A DNA stretch of 64,000 nt from Patiria pectinifera. Lineage: Eukaryota > Echinodermata > Asteroidea > Valvatida > Asterinidae. Shown here piece after piece: positions 11,232 to 23,758 of this stretch. The position numbers were made by a program, and so were the translations under genes. The stretch's first letter is position 1; each line of letters opens with the position of its first letter. The stretch spans positions 11,987,513 through 12,051,512 of the forward strand of contig CM057147.1 in assembly GCA_029964075.1 (NCBI GenBank). The letters run 5' to 3'. The notes under the pieces are model-generated. The model was not told the DNA's origin. It saw only the letters and a list, made by a program, of their open reading frames with translations, and did no database searches.

Positions 11232-12965
11232 GTAAATCGCCCAAGAGAGTTCTGACGTGCAATTGACGCGATTCCTTCTGTTCCTAGTTCCTTGCTCCAT
11301 GGTCCAATTTAGTTAAATCATGAAATAGTTTATACACCGACACAACAAGATTTGGCCTATGTTGATTCGATCATGGAGGATTCTTTCATAAACAAGCATG
11401 TTTTCAATCAGTTGTTTACACTGAACACATGACTGAGTTTTAAAACTCAAGTTTTCCGCAATTAAGTTCTACACCTAGACGCTTAAGGATCATTTATACA
11501 CGTGGCGTATTCAGGAGCCAGACTATATTAAAAATCGTTCTTTTTTCCAACAAAAGAGGGCGGCAAACTGTTTTATCCGATCGGCAGCCACTTCACAGCG
11601 ATCAAAGGTAGACAATCGTTTGATCTGGATCAGTACAATGGTAAAAGGATATTAATCAAGGTCAATGTGTTCTTTCGCAAAAACCTTTACGAGATAAAAC
11701 GAATGTAAAGAAAAAGGACATTGCGCGAGATATGCAAGAATGCTGAAGACATCGCAAATAACCTGCTTCATACACAAGCCCCTTTTGGTTTTTCTGAACC
11801 ATATTTCCTAAACATGAGATTTGGTGCCTGTAAAGTTTCGTAAACCTTGATATCCTTCATAAACAGTCATGTTCGATATTTAATTATTCAGTTTCTGTAA
11901 ATGGTACCCTCTTCTTCTAAAAAGAATGACCCAAAAAAAAAAATCAAATATGGGGTCCCAATTCGTAACAGAAGTGACGCAGAAAATAGTGACTAAAACA
12001 TCCTACCCTGGTGCTGATTCCCTCGGAGCATCAAAGTGGTCGAGTATCTTGACCATAGATGGGAGCTGCATGGCTGGGTGGTAGTGAATCTCCTAGAGTA
12101 TACAATATTGACAATCGTGATGTTAGTTGGGCTTCCAATGGAATTGAGATTTTTTTTAATTAAGGAGATCGATATCCCTCGTATATCAATTCAACATTTC
12201 TTTTCTCGTAATGACTATTTTTTTTTCTCTCACAAACTACGGTTTTTCTTTGCTGTTTTAGGTGTCTACGATCCTCTAGGAAGAAATTTTATTTTTAGTT
12301 TGGGTCGCCTGATAAAATATTGTCAAATAATTCGCAAATAATTCCAAGTAAGGTAGTTATCCCATCATTCAACAGTGAATAACTTTGTATTGCTAAAATC
12401 TAGCAATTAAAAAAACAAATCAAGTACTCGAAAATGGCACGCCCGGGAAGAGAAACTTTGAGAATTAAGATTGAATGATTAGACAAGAGTGTCTCCTTCG
12501 TTATTGTTTTGTGCGTGAAATACATAAGTTTAAAAATTAATATTCCACCGGTTAGGGTTTTCTGTTCAAATTTTGAACCCCTGGCTAGTTGATCATTGAA
12601 AATATTCTGCATAAAGTTCGCTCAAAGAATCACTGTTGTGTATCTTAAAGAACAATGTGACAATGAACATAAAAATACTACAGCCCCCCCCCAAAAAAAA
12701 AATGACGGCAAGGTTTTGCTCATGAGCAATTGTCTTATGTTTGTTTTATGATTGTGAAACCGTGATAACGTGTGAACATTTTTTAAAACATGTTTTAGTG
12801 TGGTTTGTAACGTCATTGAAATAAGCAGGTGTGAATTAAGATAACAGATCAGCCAAATCGAACTTCACTCTAGTCTAACTTTATTTAAGGGGGGGGGGGG
12901 GGGGTTGCGTACACAACCGGTGCACCCCCACCCCCTCCCCGGGTACAGGTAATAGTGTCTTATAC
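11232..12965. other. LLTP intron, no gene seen
   Basis: AT-rich intron sequence with no supported coding region. There is a 14-G run ending near 12904. Open frames here (12036-12341, 12400-12816) have low-complexity Phe/Leu-rich translations and no family character. Confidence 0.5.
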
Positions 12966-13130
12966 CTTTTGGTGTTTGGATTTGCCGTAAGGTATTGGAT
13001 GAGTCCGTCTAGTTTTGGTGAAGACAATAATGCCATCGTTGCCAGGAGCCATCTGAGCCGTGTAGGACGACTCGTGCTGACCCTCATGACCTGTCTCATT
13101 GCAGTCGTAGCTCCAGTCGCTTCCCAACAC
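12966..13130 (-). CDS. LLTP exon, 55 codons
   Basis: Acceptor AAAAACAG above 13130 and donor GTATAA below 12966, phase 0 at both ends. It starts VLGSDWSYDCNETG, passes through SSYTAQMAPGNDGIIVFTKT, and ends GKSKHQK. The position after the GLVSLL segment corresponds to the CysX-strand region that follows the conserved KRG/KKG motif in this superfamily. In family members, cysteines here form disulfides; only one is seen in this exon. Confidence 0.82.
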
Positions 13131-15990
13131 CTGTTTTTGTTTTAAGAATGGAATTGAATGATCATGTGAAAGAATTATGCTGAAAACAAGCATATTTTGA
13201 GGTATTTGAGTGTGATTTTTGTTGATAAAAAAAGGTCTTTTTGTGTTATAATCTCTCAAGGCGTCCTTCACTCTGGCACTTTCTAGGCCCAATACGAATA
13301 ACAACGAGGTCGGGGGAAACCTCTAATTCTTTTTATTTAAATATGTTTTACTATTTTAAGGAACTTGAAAGTGCCAGCACCTCACAAGCCTTACTACTTG
13401 TACACCCCCAACCATGTACGACAAGAAGAAAAGTTCATAGCTTATGAGTTTGGGACCAGCACCAGAGTTGTTTACATGAATGGTCCAAACATCGATGATC
13501 CGGAATGCAGCAAGCGGTTTTGTAGTACTCTTACTCGGTACTCGTACTCGAGTGTTACTCGAGTACCACTTGAATACCATTTATTCTTCTTTTCTTTTTG
13601 AGTACTCGTACTCATACTCGAACAAACGGTATAGCTTGACTTACCAAGGTCTTAACCCTGCGCAGCGTTTACAAAAAAACTTTACAACTCGTCAACTGCT
13701 GCCCTCTGGGCAGCAGGTACTTTCCCGCACTACGCAAGACCCTATTCATAGCAATAAAACAAAAAGCCACGTGCCAGACAGTGTTCAGACAGTTGCCAGA
13801 CAGTGCGCTGGAAAGATAATTGACTGGTGGCTGTGGTATGCAGTTATGAAGGGAGATGACTGTGTTAAGTTACAGGTCTTTGTTGATTTTCAATGAGACT
13901 TGGCAGGAGGCCTGGTCGAAAGTTTGTTGACACGGCCTGGGTGTAGCCCTGGCTGCAAAGTTCATTGAACCAGCTGATTTGGCAAGGGTTGAATGAGGGT
14001 TAGATAGGATAGGCCGTGAACGTTATTAATTGGCCCTCATTTTTTTCTCCAAAAGATTCGGTTACCTGGGGCCCAAAGGGTAGCAGGTCACTCTGCGCAG
14101 GGTTAAATTATTCTGTCTATACTTTCAGTTTGAAATGGTTGATTGGCTTGCGAAGAAATAAAAGTTTCCTGATTTTCCTGCGCGCACGTCCGCGGACAAA
14201 CACAATTATTAACAGCTAGCCGTGAGTGGGTCTTATATCAGTCTGACCGGGCCTGTGACAATTACGCCAATAATTTTATTAAATGACGGTAGAACTAAAC
14301 GTTCATGTCTGTATCTCACAGGGGCGTAAATCCCGGGGTGATGTGGGGGGGGGGGTATATATGCCCCCACTTTTAAACCGGGGGGGGGGAGGGGGCTATT
14401 GCATCATACCCCCACTTTTTCGTGATGAGAAAAAAAAATGCGAATTTTGAGGTATTTTTCGAACATCCCAGCAACCCAAATGTATTCAATAGCACTGAAA
14501 AGTGAAGAGACACAGTATAAAAGCTTTTAAAACATGCTGTTTAGATGTAAGCGGTAGCGTACATGTTGATATACATCTATATCCTGAAGAGCGCCCCATA
14601 GTGACATGTGGTGTCCAGCCCCCCTCCCCCCTTCTCCCCGCTTTTCGAATTTCCACGGCCAGGCATTTTTTTGATTTTGGTCATTCCCCTCCCCCCCCCC
14701 CCCAAGTACTCGGAAAAAAGTACTCGACTATAACACTGGTGTACAGTCTAGCTTTTGTGTAAAACAATTTACACAAGTGGACGACCAATTATTAGTAGTC
14801 GCGGCGCCGAGGAGGTAGAACGACCCCCTCCCCCACAAAAAGGGCAGCAGGTCCATTATTTCCGCGTGATTGTGTATTTCCATGGGTAAGAAAAACCTGT
14901 CCAGTTATTACACATTAAAAGGTCCACTTCATGGTGAAAATAGGTCCACTTCGTAGTAAAAAATGGCTATGCGTACGGCCTTAAGCTGTTGTATGAATAA
15001 ATTTACACAAGTGGGCGACCATGTTTCCTTTTTACTCTCAAAACTGTAGTAATGTTAAATAATAATGAGCAATTAGTAGCCGGTGTGGCGGGGGTCGAAC
15101 ACCCCCCCCCCCCTCCCCAAAAAAAACCCCGGCCTCAGGTCCATGTTTTCCTCGCAATTGTGTATTTCCATGCATAAAAAGAACCCGTTTGTTACACATT
15201 AAAAAGTCCACCTACGGTGAAAAGGTCCAGTGCACTTCATGGTAAAAACGACCCTACCCTTCCAACAGGCTGGCCAAGTACGGCCCTTAGCTGTTGTGTG
15301 AATCAATTTACCTCCATGTTCCCTTTTTAATCTTGAAAAGGTAGTAATTTGACCTAATAGTGAGCAATTCATTTAGAGTGTGTGTACGTTCTAGTTGCTG
15401 TGTAAACACTGCTTACACAAGTGGGTAGGCATACACCGCGTTATGGGGAATTTTTTTTTTTTAGGCAAATTAGGACCGAGTTATGGGGACTTTCTGCTGT
15501 CCCCATAGCATTTTCGGTCCCCAAAATTAGGGAACAAGAAAGTGTGGACGACTGTGTTTCTTTTTAACTCTGAGCAATTGTTTAATAGAGTGTAGCAGCA
15601 TATCGACGCCAATTAAGAAGGAATTTTGGCAGGACGAGCAGACCCTCGAACTTTACGATACTTCACTCCAGTCGATAGCATGCAGTTTAGATCACCTATT
15701 GCTAAAAATCTGTTACTTGTTTTACGGCTCCATTTGGTAGAAACCTGTGAAAGTTGCGAATGAAACGAAAGATACCATTTTGTGGAACGAATATCTTTTT
15801 GAATTCTCGTTTGTACAATAATAATAAACTAGAGCTGTGCGTGTATTTGAAAGGCAGCATATGAGTTTTACTTTTCTTGATTTTGATGTTATTACATAAA
15901 ATGCCTCATGTGAAATACGTAACAATGACGCCAAACAATCCTTCGTACAAATATATATAAGTGGCACAAAATAATAAAAAAGCAAGCTTT
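13131..15990. other. LLTP intron with simple repeats and repeat fragments
   Basis: No gene supported. (TACTCG)n-like tracts lie at about 13527-13621 and 14704-14728, with poly-G/C runs at 14345-14354, 14381-14390, 14691-14703 and 15104-15112. From 14760 to 15590 there are repeated units around ATTTACACAAGTGG and CCATGTTCCYTTTTTA, a dispersed family seen again at 35050-35090, 35748-35830 and 40115-40680. Confidence 0.5.
14760..15590. repeat. Dispersed repeat units with ATTTACACAAGTGG
   Basis: At least three units carry AATTTACACAAGTGGRCGACCA, a TTTTTACTCT or TTTTTAATCT segment, a GTAGTAAT(TTGACCTAATA) segment and GAGCAATT. Units recur near 14765, 15000 and 15290. The same family flanks the 35094 insertion and forms inverted pairs at 40115-40680. 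Confidence 0.5.
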
Positions 15991-15995
15991 TCATT

Positions 15996-17143
15996 AGTGG
16001 CGTAACTGCGGGGGCGCACGGGAGGGGGCACGGGAGGGGGACGTGCCCCAAGCAGAATGTCTATGCCCGCTGGGTACCCCCGAATTGAAATCTGGTACTG
16101 AACAAAAGTAAATATCAGGGTGGATCCAGGAGTTTTTGCAGGAGGGGGTCGATTCAGCAAATCAATGCTGACATGTATACAGTTTTTTTTTGTCCAGATA
16201 CTTTGCCGGAAAATCAATAGGTGGGGGTGGGGGCGGGGTGGGGTGGGGGGGGGGGGCTTGTACCACACTTTCAATGGGGCGCTGTTCAAATCTGACGATT
16301 ATTAACACTATACAGTGTGAGTCCAAAAAAAATGTACACTTTAAAATTGGAAAGTTTTATTCTGTAGGGGGGGGGGTAAGGGGGTATGTAAAAAAAAACC
16401 AATATTTTGTAAAAACTGTCTTTTTCCATTGAAATGCCCTTTTTTCAACTGGCTTAACCCCCCCCCCCAATAATTTGTAAAGAGTGCCCTTTTTTTACGA
16501 AATGCTCTTTTTTTCTGAACAAGTGCCGTTTTCAAAAAAAGAAGTGGTGCCGTTTTTTGTGGCATCTGCCGTTTTGGGGGCCTTTGTCCGAATTTCGCAC
16601 ATGTATCGCCCTGAAAAGCACCATATATTGGCCCTTTGTGTACATAATTGTCTGTTTTGAACAGCGCCGACAGATTTTTGTTTTTACGGATGCCAAGGGG
16701 TCCGGAGAAAAAAACCTGTCTACATTTCACAACGGATGTGCAAGTGCCCTTTTGGCGCAAGTCAGATTTCACCCGACCCCTTTAATTGCCTCCTGTTCAG
16801 TCATGCATGAAAACTAATCCAGTGAAAACGTCACCAAAAGAAGCAGGAAGAGTTACTCTAAAAGTACATATGAAAATATCTTATCTATTTTACTACAGAA
16901 AAAAAACTATGGCCAATTAAAAAAAAAATACAGGACAGTGTACAAATACACATGTAACCCTGCAGGCTCTGTCCGCATAATTGTTTTGGGGTGTCAGAGC
17001 AGTTTTTAAACTTTTTTTTATGAAATTCTATAAAAAAATTAAAAAATGACAGAGCTGGGTTTTCTTTTACCACCCCCGGATATGCGCATATCACTTGCTT
17101 TCAGGTGCCCCCTCAGAATATTAACCCTATAGTTACGCCACGT
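15996..17143. mobile_element. hAT-like nonautonomous element, GTGGCGTAACT ends
   Basis: AGTGGCGTAACT on the left and AGTTACGCCAC on the right are inverted ends; both flanks share a GCTTTT core. The interior is rich in poly-G and poly-C runs. Related copies end at 35872-36751 (CAGTGGCGTAACTG ends) and, interrupted by the L1-like element, at about 42824-48303. CAG-type ends with about 8-bp duplications fit hAT. Exact boundaries are uncertain. Confidence 0.45.
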
Positions 17144-19285
17144 ACTGCTTTTATATATACTGCTAGATATATGTGAAGAAGTGAAGAGTGACAAAAAAAC
17201 CCTACAATTTATGTTTGCTCTGCTGGCAAATAACTACCCTGGGGAAACCGGGAATTCCAAATTTAACTCAGCCGACGCGACAGGGCCTGAACTCTGCCCT
17301 GGTTGCTAAGGGGCAGTACAGTAAACAGTCTTTTGTAAACATACTGGTTTATTCAAACTTTATAAAGTTCACTAGTACTTAGGCCTGAATTGTTTTTTCC
17401 AGCACAATTTTGGGAATCTGCCAAAAAAGTGGCAACCCAACCCCAAACATTATATTTTATATTTAAAAAAATATGTAGCACCAAAAATAATCATGACTGG
17501 AAATTAGCTGATGAAATTGGCTTTCCATTCATTATTATTTTTGGTGATACATATTGTTTTTGAATATAAAATATATTTTGGGGGGATTTGGGTTCCGCTA
17601 TTTTTGACTCACCCTGTAGTAACGCAAATTCAAAATGCATAAGGAGTAAACTGACGATGAGCCTGTGAGCGCTTTCCCCCAGAATGAACCGAAATTGAAA
17701 CGATCTCGATATCCCGGCGCCTTTCAAAGTTGTATATCACCTTTTACCATAACATGTATGGTAAAAGATTATACTCAGCGAATTCCTTGCACCGAAGTCG
17801 CGGCAACGAAGATAAGTTTGATTCTAAATATAACACATTAGGCCTACTTAAACAAACCTTACACACCAGACAATGCCAGACGGCCCGCCGTAATACGCAC
17901 GGGCAAAGCATAGTTCCAATCCCGCTCCACACGTTTTGGGTGCCTTTTTCCGAATTTCACACATGTATCGTCCTGAAAAGCACCATATATTGGCCCTTTG
18001 TGTACATAATTGTCTGTTTTGAACAGCGCCGCCAGATGGTACCAGCTCCCCCCCCCCCCGCTTTAAGTGTCCGGAGAAAAAAAACTGTCTACATTTCACA
18101 ACGGATGTGCAAGTGCCCTTTTGGCGCAAGTCAGATTTCACCCGACCCCTTTAATTGCCTCCTGTTCAGTCATGCATGAAAACTAATCCAGTGAAAATGT
18201 CACCAAAAGAAGCAGGAGGAGTTACTCTAAAAGTACATATGAAAATATCTTATCTATTTTACTACAGAAAAAAACTATTGCCAATTTTAAAAATTTTACA
18301 GGACAGTGTACAAATACACACGTAACCCTGTCCTGTCCGCATACTTGTTTTGGGGTGTCAGAGCAGTTTTTTTAACTTTTTTTTAATGAAATTCTATGGA
18401 AAAAAATGACAGAGCTGGGTTTTCTTTTACCACCCCCGAATATGTGCATATCACTTGCGTTCAGGTGCCCCCTCAGAAAATTAACCATATAGTTACGCAA
18501 CGTACTGCTCTTACTTATTGTTTAATATCCGAATATCCGAACTCGTTGTTAAAGCAGCGCATGCACATTTATGTAGATATTTGTGAAGAAGTGAAGAGAG
18601 ACAAAAAAACCTACAATTTATGTTTGCTCTGCTGGCAAATAAATACCCTGGGGAAACCGGGAATTCCAAATTTAACTCAGCCGACGCGACAGGGCCTGAA
18701 CTCTGCCCTGGTTGCTAAGGGGCAGTACAGTAAACAGTCTTTTGTAAACATACTGGTTTATTTACACTTTATAAAGTTCACGAGTACTTAGGCCTGAATT
18801 GTTTTTTCCATCACAATTTTGGGAATCTGCCAAAAAAGTGGCAACCCAACCCCAAACATTATATTTTATATTTAAAAAAATATGTAGCACCAAAACTAAT
18901 CATGACTGGAAATTAGCTAATGAAATTGGCTTTCCATTCATTATTATTTTTGGTGCTACATATTGTTTTTGAATATAAAATATTAAAATATATTTTGGGG
19001 GGATTTGGGTTCCGCTATTTTTGACTCACCCTGTAGTAACGCGAATTCAAAATGCATAAGGAGTAAACTGACGATGAGCCTATAAGCGTTTTCCCCCAGA
19101 GTGAACCGAAATTGAAACGATCTCGATATCCCGGCGCCTTTCAAAGTTGTATATCACCTTTTACCATAATATGTATGGTAAAAGATTATACTCAGCGAAT
19201 TCCTTGCACCGAAGTCGCGGCAACGAAGATAAGTTTGATTCTAAATATAACACATTAGGCCTACTTAAACAAACCTTACATACTC
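16569..19285. repeat. Tandem duplication of a roughly 1.36-kb dispersed repeat
   Basis: Unit A (about 16569-17868) and unit B (about 17931-19285) are colinear and nearly identical over long stretches. Shared blocks include CACATGTATCGYCCTGAAAAG, GAGTTACTCTAAAAGTACAT, CCCTGGGGAAACCGGGAATT and CTCAGCGAATTCCTTGCACC. Unit A is followed by ACACCAGACAATGCC; unit B continues into the longer repeat (TACTCCCTCTATACAG). No real ORF: frames of 60-150 aa here repeat because the DNA repeats. Confidence 0.75.
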
Positions 19286-19935
19286 CCTCTATACAGTACT
19301 ATATGAGGTAATTCAGTGAAATGGATTTCGGGGATGTTTACTACAAATGAAATGCTGACGTAAAAGGATTAATATCGGGGAGTTTGGAGAAGTGACATGC
19401 TTATTATTTCTACATTATGCAACATGAACGTCACTCGCTCATATAGACACGTTTCCTATATACCGTGTGTAGCGAGTATTCTCGTATCTAAAATGAAACA
19501 CAGTCAGGTGACGAAATTTGGACGTTTTGTTTTTATGATTTGATTGACGGAAATTATACCGCCCCTGCCCAATTAGTAAAAGTCCTTAATCCTTATAGGC
19601 CACTGCTCTTGTTCTTGTTTAATATCCGAATATCCGAACTCGCTGTTAAAGCAACGCATGTAAATTTATGTATGTGAAGGAGTAAAGAAATAAAAAAAAA
19701 CCAAACTTTTTCGGGCAATGTGCTGGAAAAAAAAAAAAAAAAGGTAAAATACAACTTCTGTATGCTCCACATAGCAAATAACTACCCTGGGAAAACCGGG
19801 AATTCCCAATTTAACTCAGCCGACGCGATAGGACTTGAACTCTGCCCTGGTTACTTTGGGCCAGCACAGTAAACAGTCTTTTGTAAACAAACTGGTTTAT
19901 TTAGACTAGATAACGTTCACGAGTATTTAGGCCTG
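19286..19935. repeat. Continuation of the dispersed repeat plus a third partial copy
   Basis: The segment 19286-19560 (CTCTATACAG, CAGTGAAATGGATTTC, GAGAAGTGACATGCTTATTA, ATGATTTGATTGACGGAAAT) is found again at 37960-39135 and in part at 32290-32500, and inverted near 48385-48420. At 19620-19930 a further diverged copy of the ACCGGGAATTCC/CAGCCGACGCGA block follows. Confidence 0.65.
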
Positions 19936-20779
19936 AATTGTTTTTTTCCATCACAATTTTGGCGTACCTGCAGTACATGAGCATTTTTCTAGATTCACAT
20001 TGAATTGGAAGTCTTCGGCCTAATAAAGATGCACAAAAATAACTTAATTAACATTTAAGGTAGTAACGCAAATAATTGGCTGTTTCGGCAACTTGCTGAA
20101 AACAGCTAGTGTTTGAGTTCTTTTGTAGCGATTGTAAAGTTTAGGACACTTTTTTCCCCCTGGCTGAACACAATCTACTATGTAAGATGTTCGTTGCGCC
20201 AGAAAAACCAGCCATGTCGTAGACAGACTGCATATTGTTGTTTGGGGAAATCTGGGGTTAACTGGTAGAAAAACTACGAGATTGCGCAATACCCCTTTAT
20301 ACACGTCAATGCGCCTGGTGGCGGAATAGGATTTTGGGTAGTTTTGACCCAGCCAAAACGTAGGCCTAACCCACTTTAAAAATCCTATATTCCACCTGAA
20401 AAGCTTTCCTTAATTACAAAAGGATTCGGAGAAGTCCACTTAGAAAAGGCTTTCTGAAATAATCAAATACTGATCCAGACACTTATATTGACCACAATTT
20501 ATACGGAAATCCTAAACTACACAAAAGACTGTATTTCCGTGCTTTTCATGCTTCGACGAGCTTTTTTTTTCTCTTTTTCAGACTCCTGTCCATTTCCATT
20601 GCATTTGTACACATTTTCATCGTGTATGGCACTAATATCAATCCGATTGCTTTTATACTTGGCAAGAACATTGATGTCACATACAAGATACAAGAAGGCC
20701 TTTATCTACAGAACTACAGGTCTGATTGGATTGAAAGTTGGTATATGCCTAGACCGGAAGGTGTTATAGATGAAAACGT

Positions 20780-21130
20780 AGTCATGTTATGATAACGTCA
20801 TCACATGACTAGTGACGTCATATTAAACATGCATATTGTAAAGGCCCATATCTAACAGAAATGCAGGTCCGATTGGGTTGAAACTCGGTTTGTACATGTG
20901 TTACAGATGAACATTGAAGTGACGTTATGATGACGTCATCACATGTCATGTGACGTTACATTAAAGGTGCGTTTTTCTAAGGCCTATATCATCAGAATTA
21001 TAAGTCCGCTTTTGTTGTAACTTGATACTTACCTACACTGGGATTTGTTATAGTAAACAAATAAAGTGACGTTATGGTGACGTCATCGTATATCATGTGA
21101 TGTCACATTAATGGTGCTTACCTTGTTAAT
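20780..21130. repeat. Three tandem units with CRE-type palindromes
   Basis: Units of about 120 bp, each with GACGTTATGRTGACGTCATC-like sequence, then ATGTGACGT(CA) and CATTAAA. Perfect TGACGTCA palindromes lie at 20813-20820, 20931-20938 and 21078-21085. Between palindromes each unit carries AGGCCYATATC and a GTCCGATTG-like block. Related units in opposite orientation lie at 41745-42365. Confidence 0.65.
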
Positions 21131-21329
21131 GCCGTTTGACGTTGCATTTTAATAGTGTGCTATCTTCAGAAATACACATCTGATCACTTACAACATGTAT
21201 GTCCTATCAGTCTATAACATGATATTAATTAACATGCAATAACAAAATGCCGAAACAGCCACATGTACATGTATATGTCCACAAACACAATTCTAATTTT
21301 ATACTTTCCCTTTAATTTCTCTAATATAC

Positions 21330-21468
21330 CTTGTCTTGTGGGGGATGTTGCAGGTTAGCTGCTAACAGGCTGACCAGACCTTTCTTAACACCTATCACGT
21401 GATCATCCTGGTCACGTGGGAAGTACACCTGGCCAATCGCTCCATTCTCGCTGATGTCAAAGGAAAAC
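21330..21468 (-). CDS. LLTP exon with the KKGLVSLL motif
   Basis: Acceptor GTGTAG above 21468 and donor GTATAT below 21330. One base completes the Trp codon of the 34-bp upstream exon, then FSFDISENGAIGQVYFPRDQ, then VIGVKKGLVSLLAANLQHPP, ending QDK in phase 0. The (I/V)K(K/R)G(L/I)(V/I)S motif is one of the best conserved features of vitellogenin, apoB and MTP N-termini, and is the main ground for the family call. Confidence 0.87.
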
Positions 21469-22147
21469 CTACACAATAGAGTTTAGGTGCAGTAAAGAAT
21501 TTAACCACAAACTCCCCAAACTATACAATGTAATTGCAAAATGTTACTTGATGTGATGGACAGTTGCGGACAAGTACCTGGGAAAATGTATTTACATCAG
21601 CGATCAACTCAATTGCCTTTGTAGTGCGTTCATTGCACTCTTCCACAAGTTCCTTGCGGTGGTCTAAAGATGTGCATTGACCTTTGATTTATTGCTGTAG
21701 GTGCGCAAACGCATTTTTTTTTCTGACAAACTAATGAACGGCGGAAATGCGTTATTATAGTTACAATCTTTTGTAAATACTATTGAACCCAATTCGTTGA
21801 TCCTAGCGCCATTTGATTAATTGCACGGGCGAAACCACGTTTTTTTTATCTGGTCGTCTGCAACCCGGCTTCGAATACAAAATAAGCATTCTCTGGTTTC
21901 ATTTGGCGCTGCTAACGGGTGCGCAAAAAAGATTCAGTTTCCGCCCTAAAATTAACCGGCAATGTCAGGCCGCAAAATTATTATTGGATATATGTAAAGT
22001 AATTATTCGATAACTGAACATTGGCAGATTTTTCTTAAGATGTTTTATTAAGAAGTGGACTACTTCTGTATAGTGCCTGCCATCAGTTCTTCATCAAGCT
22101 TTGCATGTCGACAAACGATATGGGCAGGGATCAGAATAAAAACTTAC

Positions 22148-22181
22148 CAGTCAGTGAAATCTCTCTCCTCGCTTAGATGAA
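22148..22181 (-). CDS. LLTP micro-exon, 34 bp
   Basis: Acceptor TTTCAG above 22181 and donor GTAAGT below 22148, both near consensus. It gives HLSEERDFTD, with one base missing at the 5' side and TG left at the 3' side that forms Trp with the next exon. Short length makes it the least certain exon, but the phase fit and splice signals are good. Confidence 0.68.
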
Positions 22182-22389
22182 CTGAAACGAAACAATGCAG
22201 TGACACTAAAGTTAAATCGAAGAAAAGGTATGCCAACAAAATAATGATCTTCAAGGAATTCGATTATTTTTCCCTTAACGAATGTTGACATAATATACTG
22301 CAATTTTTTATCGTGTTATTATTTTTTTTATCGCATCATATGTTATTTGATTGCTTTATTTTTCCGTTTTGATTGTTTTATTTTTCCGT

Positions 22390-22440
22390 TGATCAGTCGG
22401 TATGTCGGTCGATCGGGATGCCGGTCGGTCGGTCGGCGTA
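22390..22440. repeat. (GGTC)n-like simple repeat
   Basis: CAGTCGGTATGTCGGTCGATCGG followed by further CGGTCGGT units. It sits in the intron upstream of the micro-exon. Nothing coding. Confidence 0.55.
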
Positions 22441-23275
22441 GGACCGTTACACAGCTCAACAAGCGCAATCGGCATGCAATTCGGCATTTAAAAGTGCCTA
22501 TAAGACAACAAATGCCGTCCTTTTTTTTTTACTTCTTTCTAGTAGGAAATACTTTCATTGAAATCTCCTTTTTCTACGTGCCTTGCTTGTAGTCTAGTAG
22601 TCTATGTAATAGACCCTGACCTAGGCGAAGCTTACCATGGTCTATTATACGGAAAGGTCTTCTTTCGTTGATTACTTCAAAATGACAGTTTGCCAGAAAG
22701 AGTAATTTCACAGGGAGTTTAGTCCCCTTACTATCTTTCAACCAAGTATGTTTTTCAACAATAATTACGCGTACGCGAGATATTTTTCTGATGGCTGCAA
22801 ATGATGGACTATAGCTTTAACAAGTGAACCTTTACCAACAATCTAACAGACAACAAACCGTACAAAGCAAAAAACTTGAGCGCCACTAGCTCTGGACTTC
22901 AATAACATGTGAGACCCAAGTTTCAGACAAACTGGATCAAATTAAATAAAGTGTCTTTTCGGATACGTGGCAGAGTGGCATAACCATGGGTAGTACTGCA
23001 TTTCGTACACTCCCAATCAAGAGGCATTATTTTGGCCATCAATCCTGACTGTTTCAAATATCAGTTAGCTGACTCAAGCAGGCAGAGCTTGTCGACATTG
23101 TCTAACCGCAGCGTTCTGGCGAGTCTTCACCTCAGCTGTTCTTAAAGTTCCATGTTTGCATGGAAATGTCCTTGTTATGAGTCCGAGGGGCCAGTTCTTC
23201 CTTGGTGTAGTCGCCTCCATGATCAACACAGCGTCGCCTGCAGCCAAGCTCCTCTGGAGATTGATCCACTTTCGC

Positions 23276-23758
23276 CTAAGGTGCAGAGTGGGGAGATACT
23301 CCCGTTCCCAGCGTTTCCACAAGCGATCCGCAAGCAGCTGCACACGTCTCCATCGTCGTCCATAGCAGCGGAGAGTTGATAGCTTTGCGCATACTGTTCT
23401 GATTTGTCGCTCCAGATACCACCCAGGCTATTGGTGGGTTGAACTGCCACTTATTTTCATTCAGAAGCAGGTATTCCTTTGTCTTGTTGTTCTGATTCCA
23501 CATCTTGATTGATCTTCTCAGCTCCCTTTTACCACCAACTAAGTTTGGCCCATTAGCAGACCGCATAATTATCTTTGGCATTCCCCTCCTTGCTGAGAAC
23601 TTCACCAAAGCATCTATGAACGAGTCTGAGTCCAATCGGTTGAGCTTCTCAATGTGTATTGCTCCTGTTGTTAAGCATGTGGACAAGCAGCCATATCTCC
23701 TCCCCTGGCTTCGTCCCGTCTTGACGAAGAAAAGACCGAAGCAGTCTACCACGGACAA
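23276..23758 (-). pseudogene. BEL/Pao integrase fragment
   Basis: A 160-aa open stretch containing GCLSTCLTTGAIHIEKLNRLD, a FIDALVKFSARRGMPKII helix and an ANGPNLVGG stretch, where family integrases have the second catalytic Asp within SDNGTNF. Here the SDNG-like site reads SANG, so the catalytic Asp is lost. The third catalytic region is frame-shifted into the adjacent 23074-23343 frame, which holds the C-terminal segment. Confidence 0.72.

Noticed and set aside
12036-12341. 101-aa plus-strand frame
   Set aside because: Phe/Ile/Leu-rich translation of AT-rich intron DNA without family character or splice context.
16341-16772. 143-aa frame and the similar 97-149 aa frames at 17730-18179
   Set aside because: They recur because the underlying DNA repeat is duplicated; no conserved domain and no coding bias.
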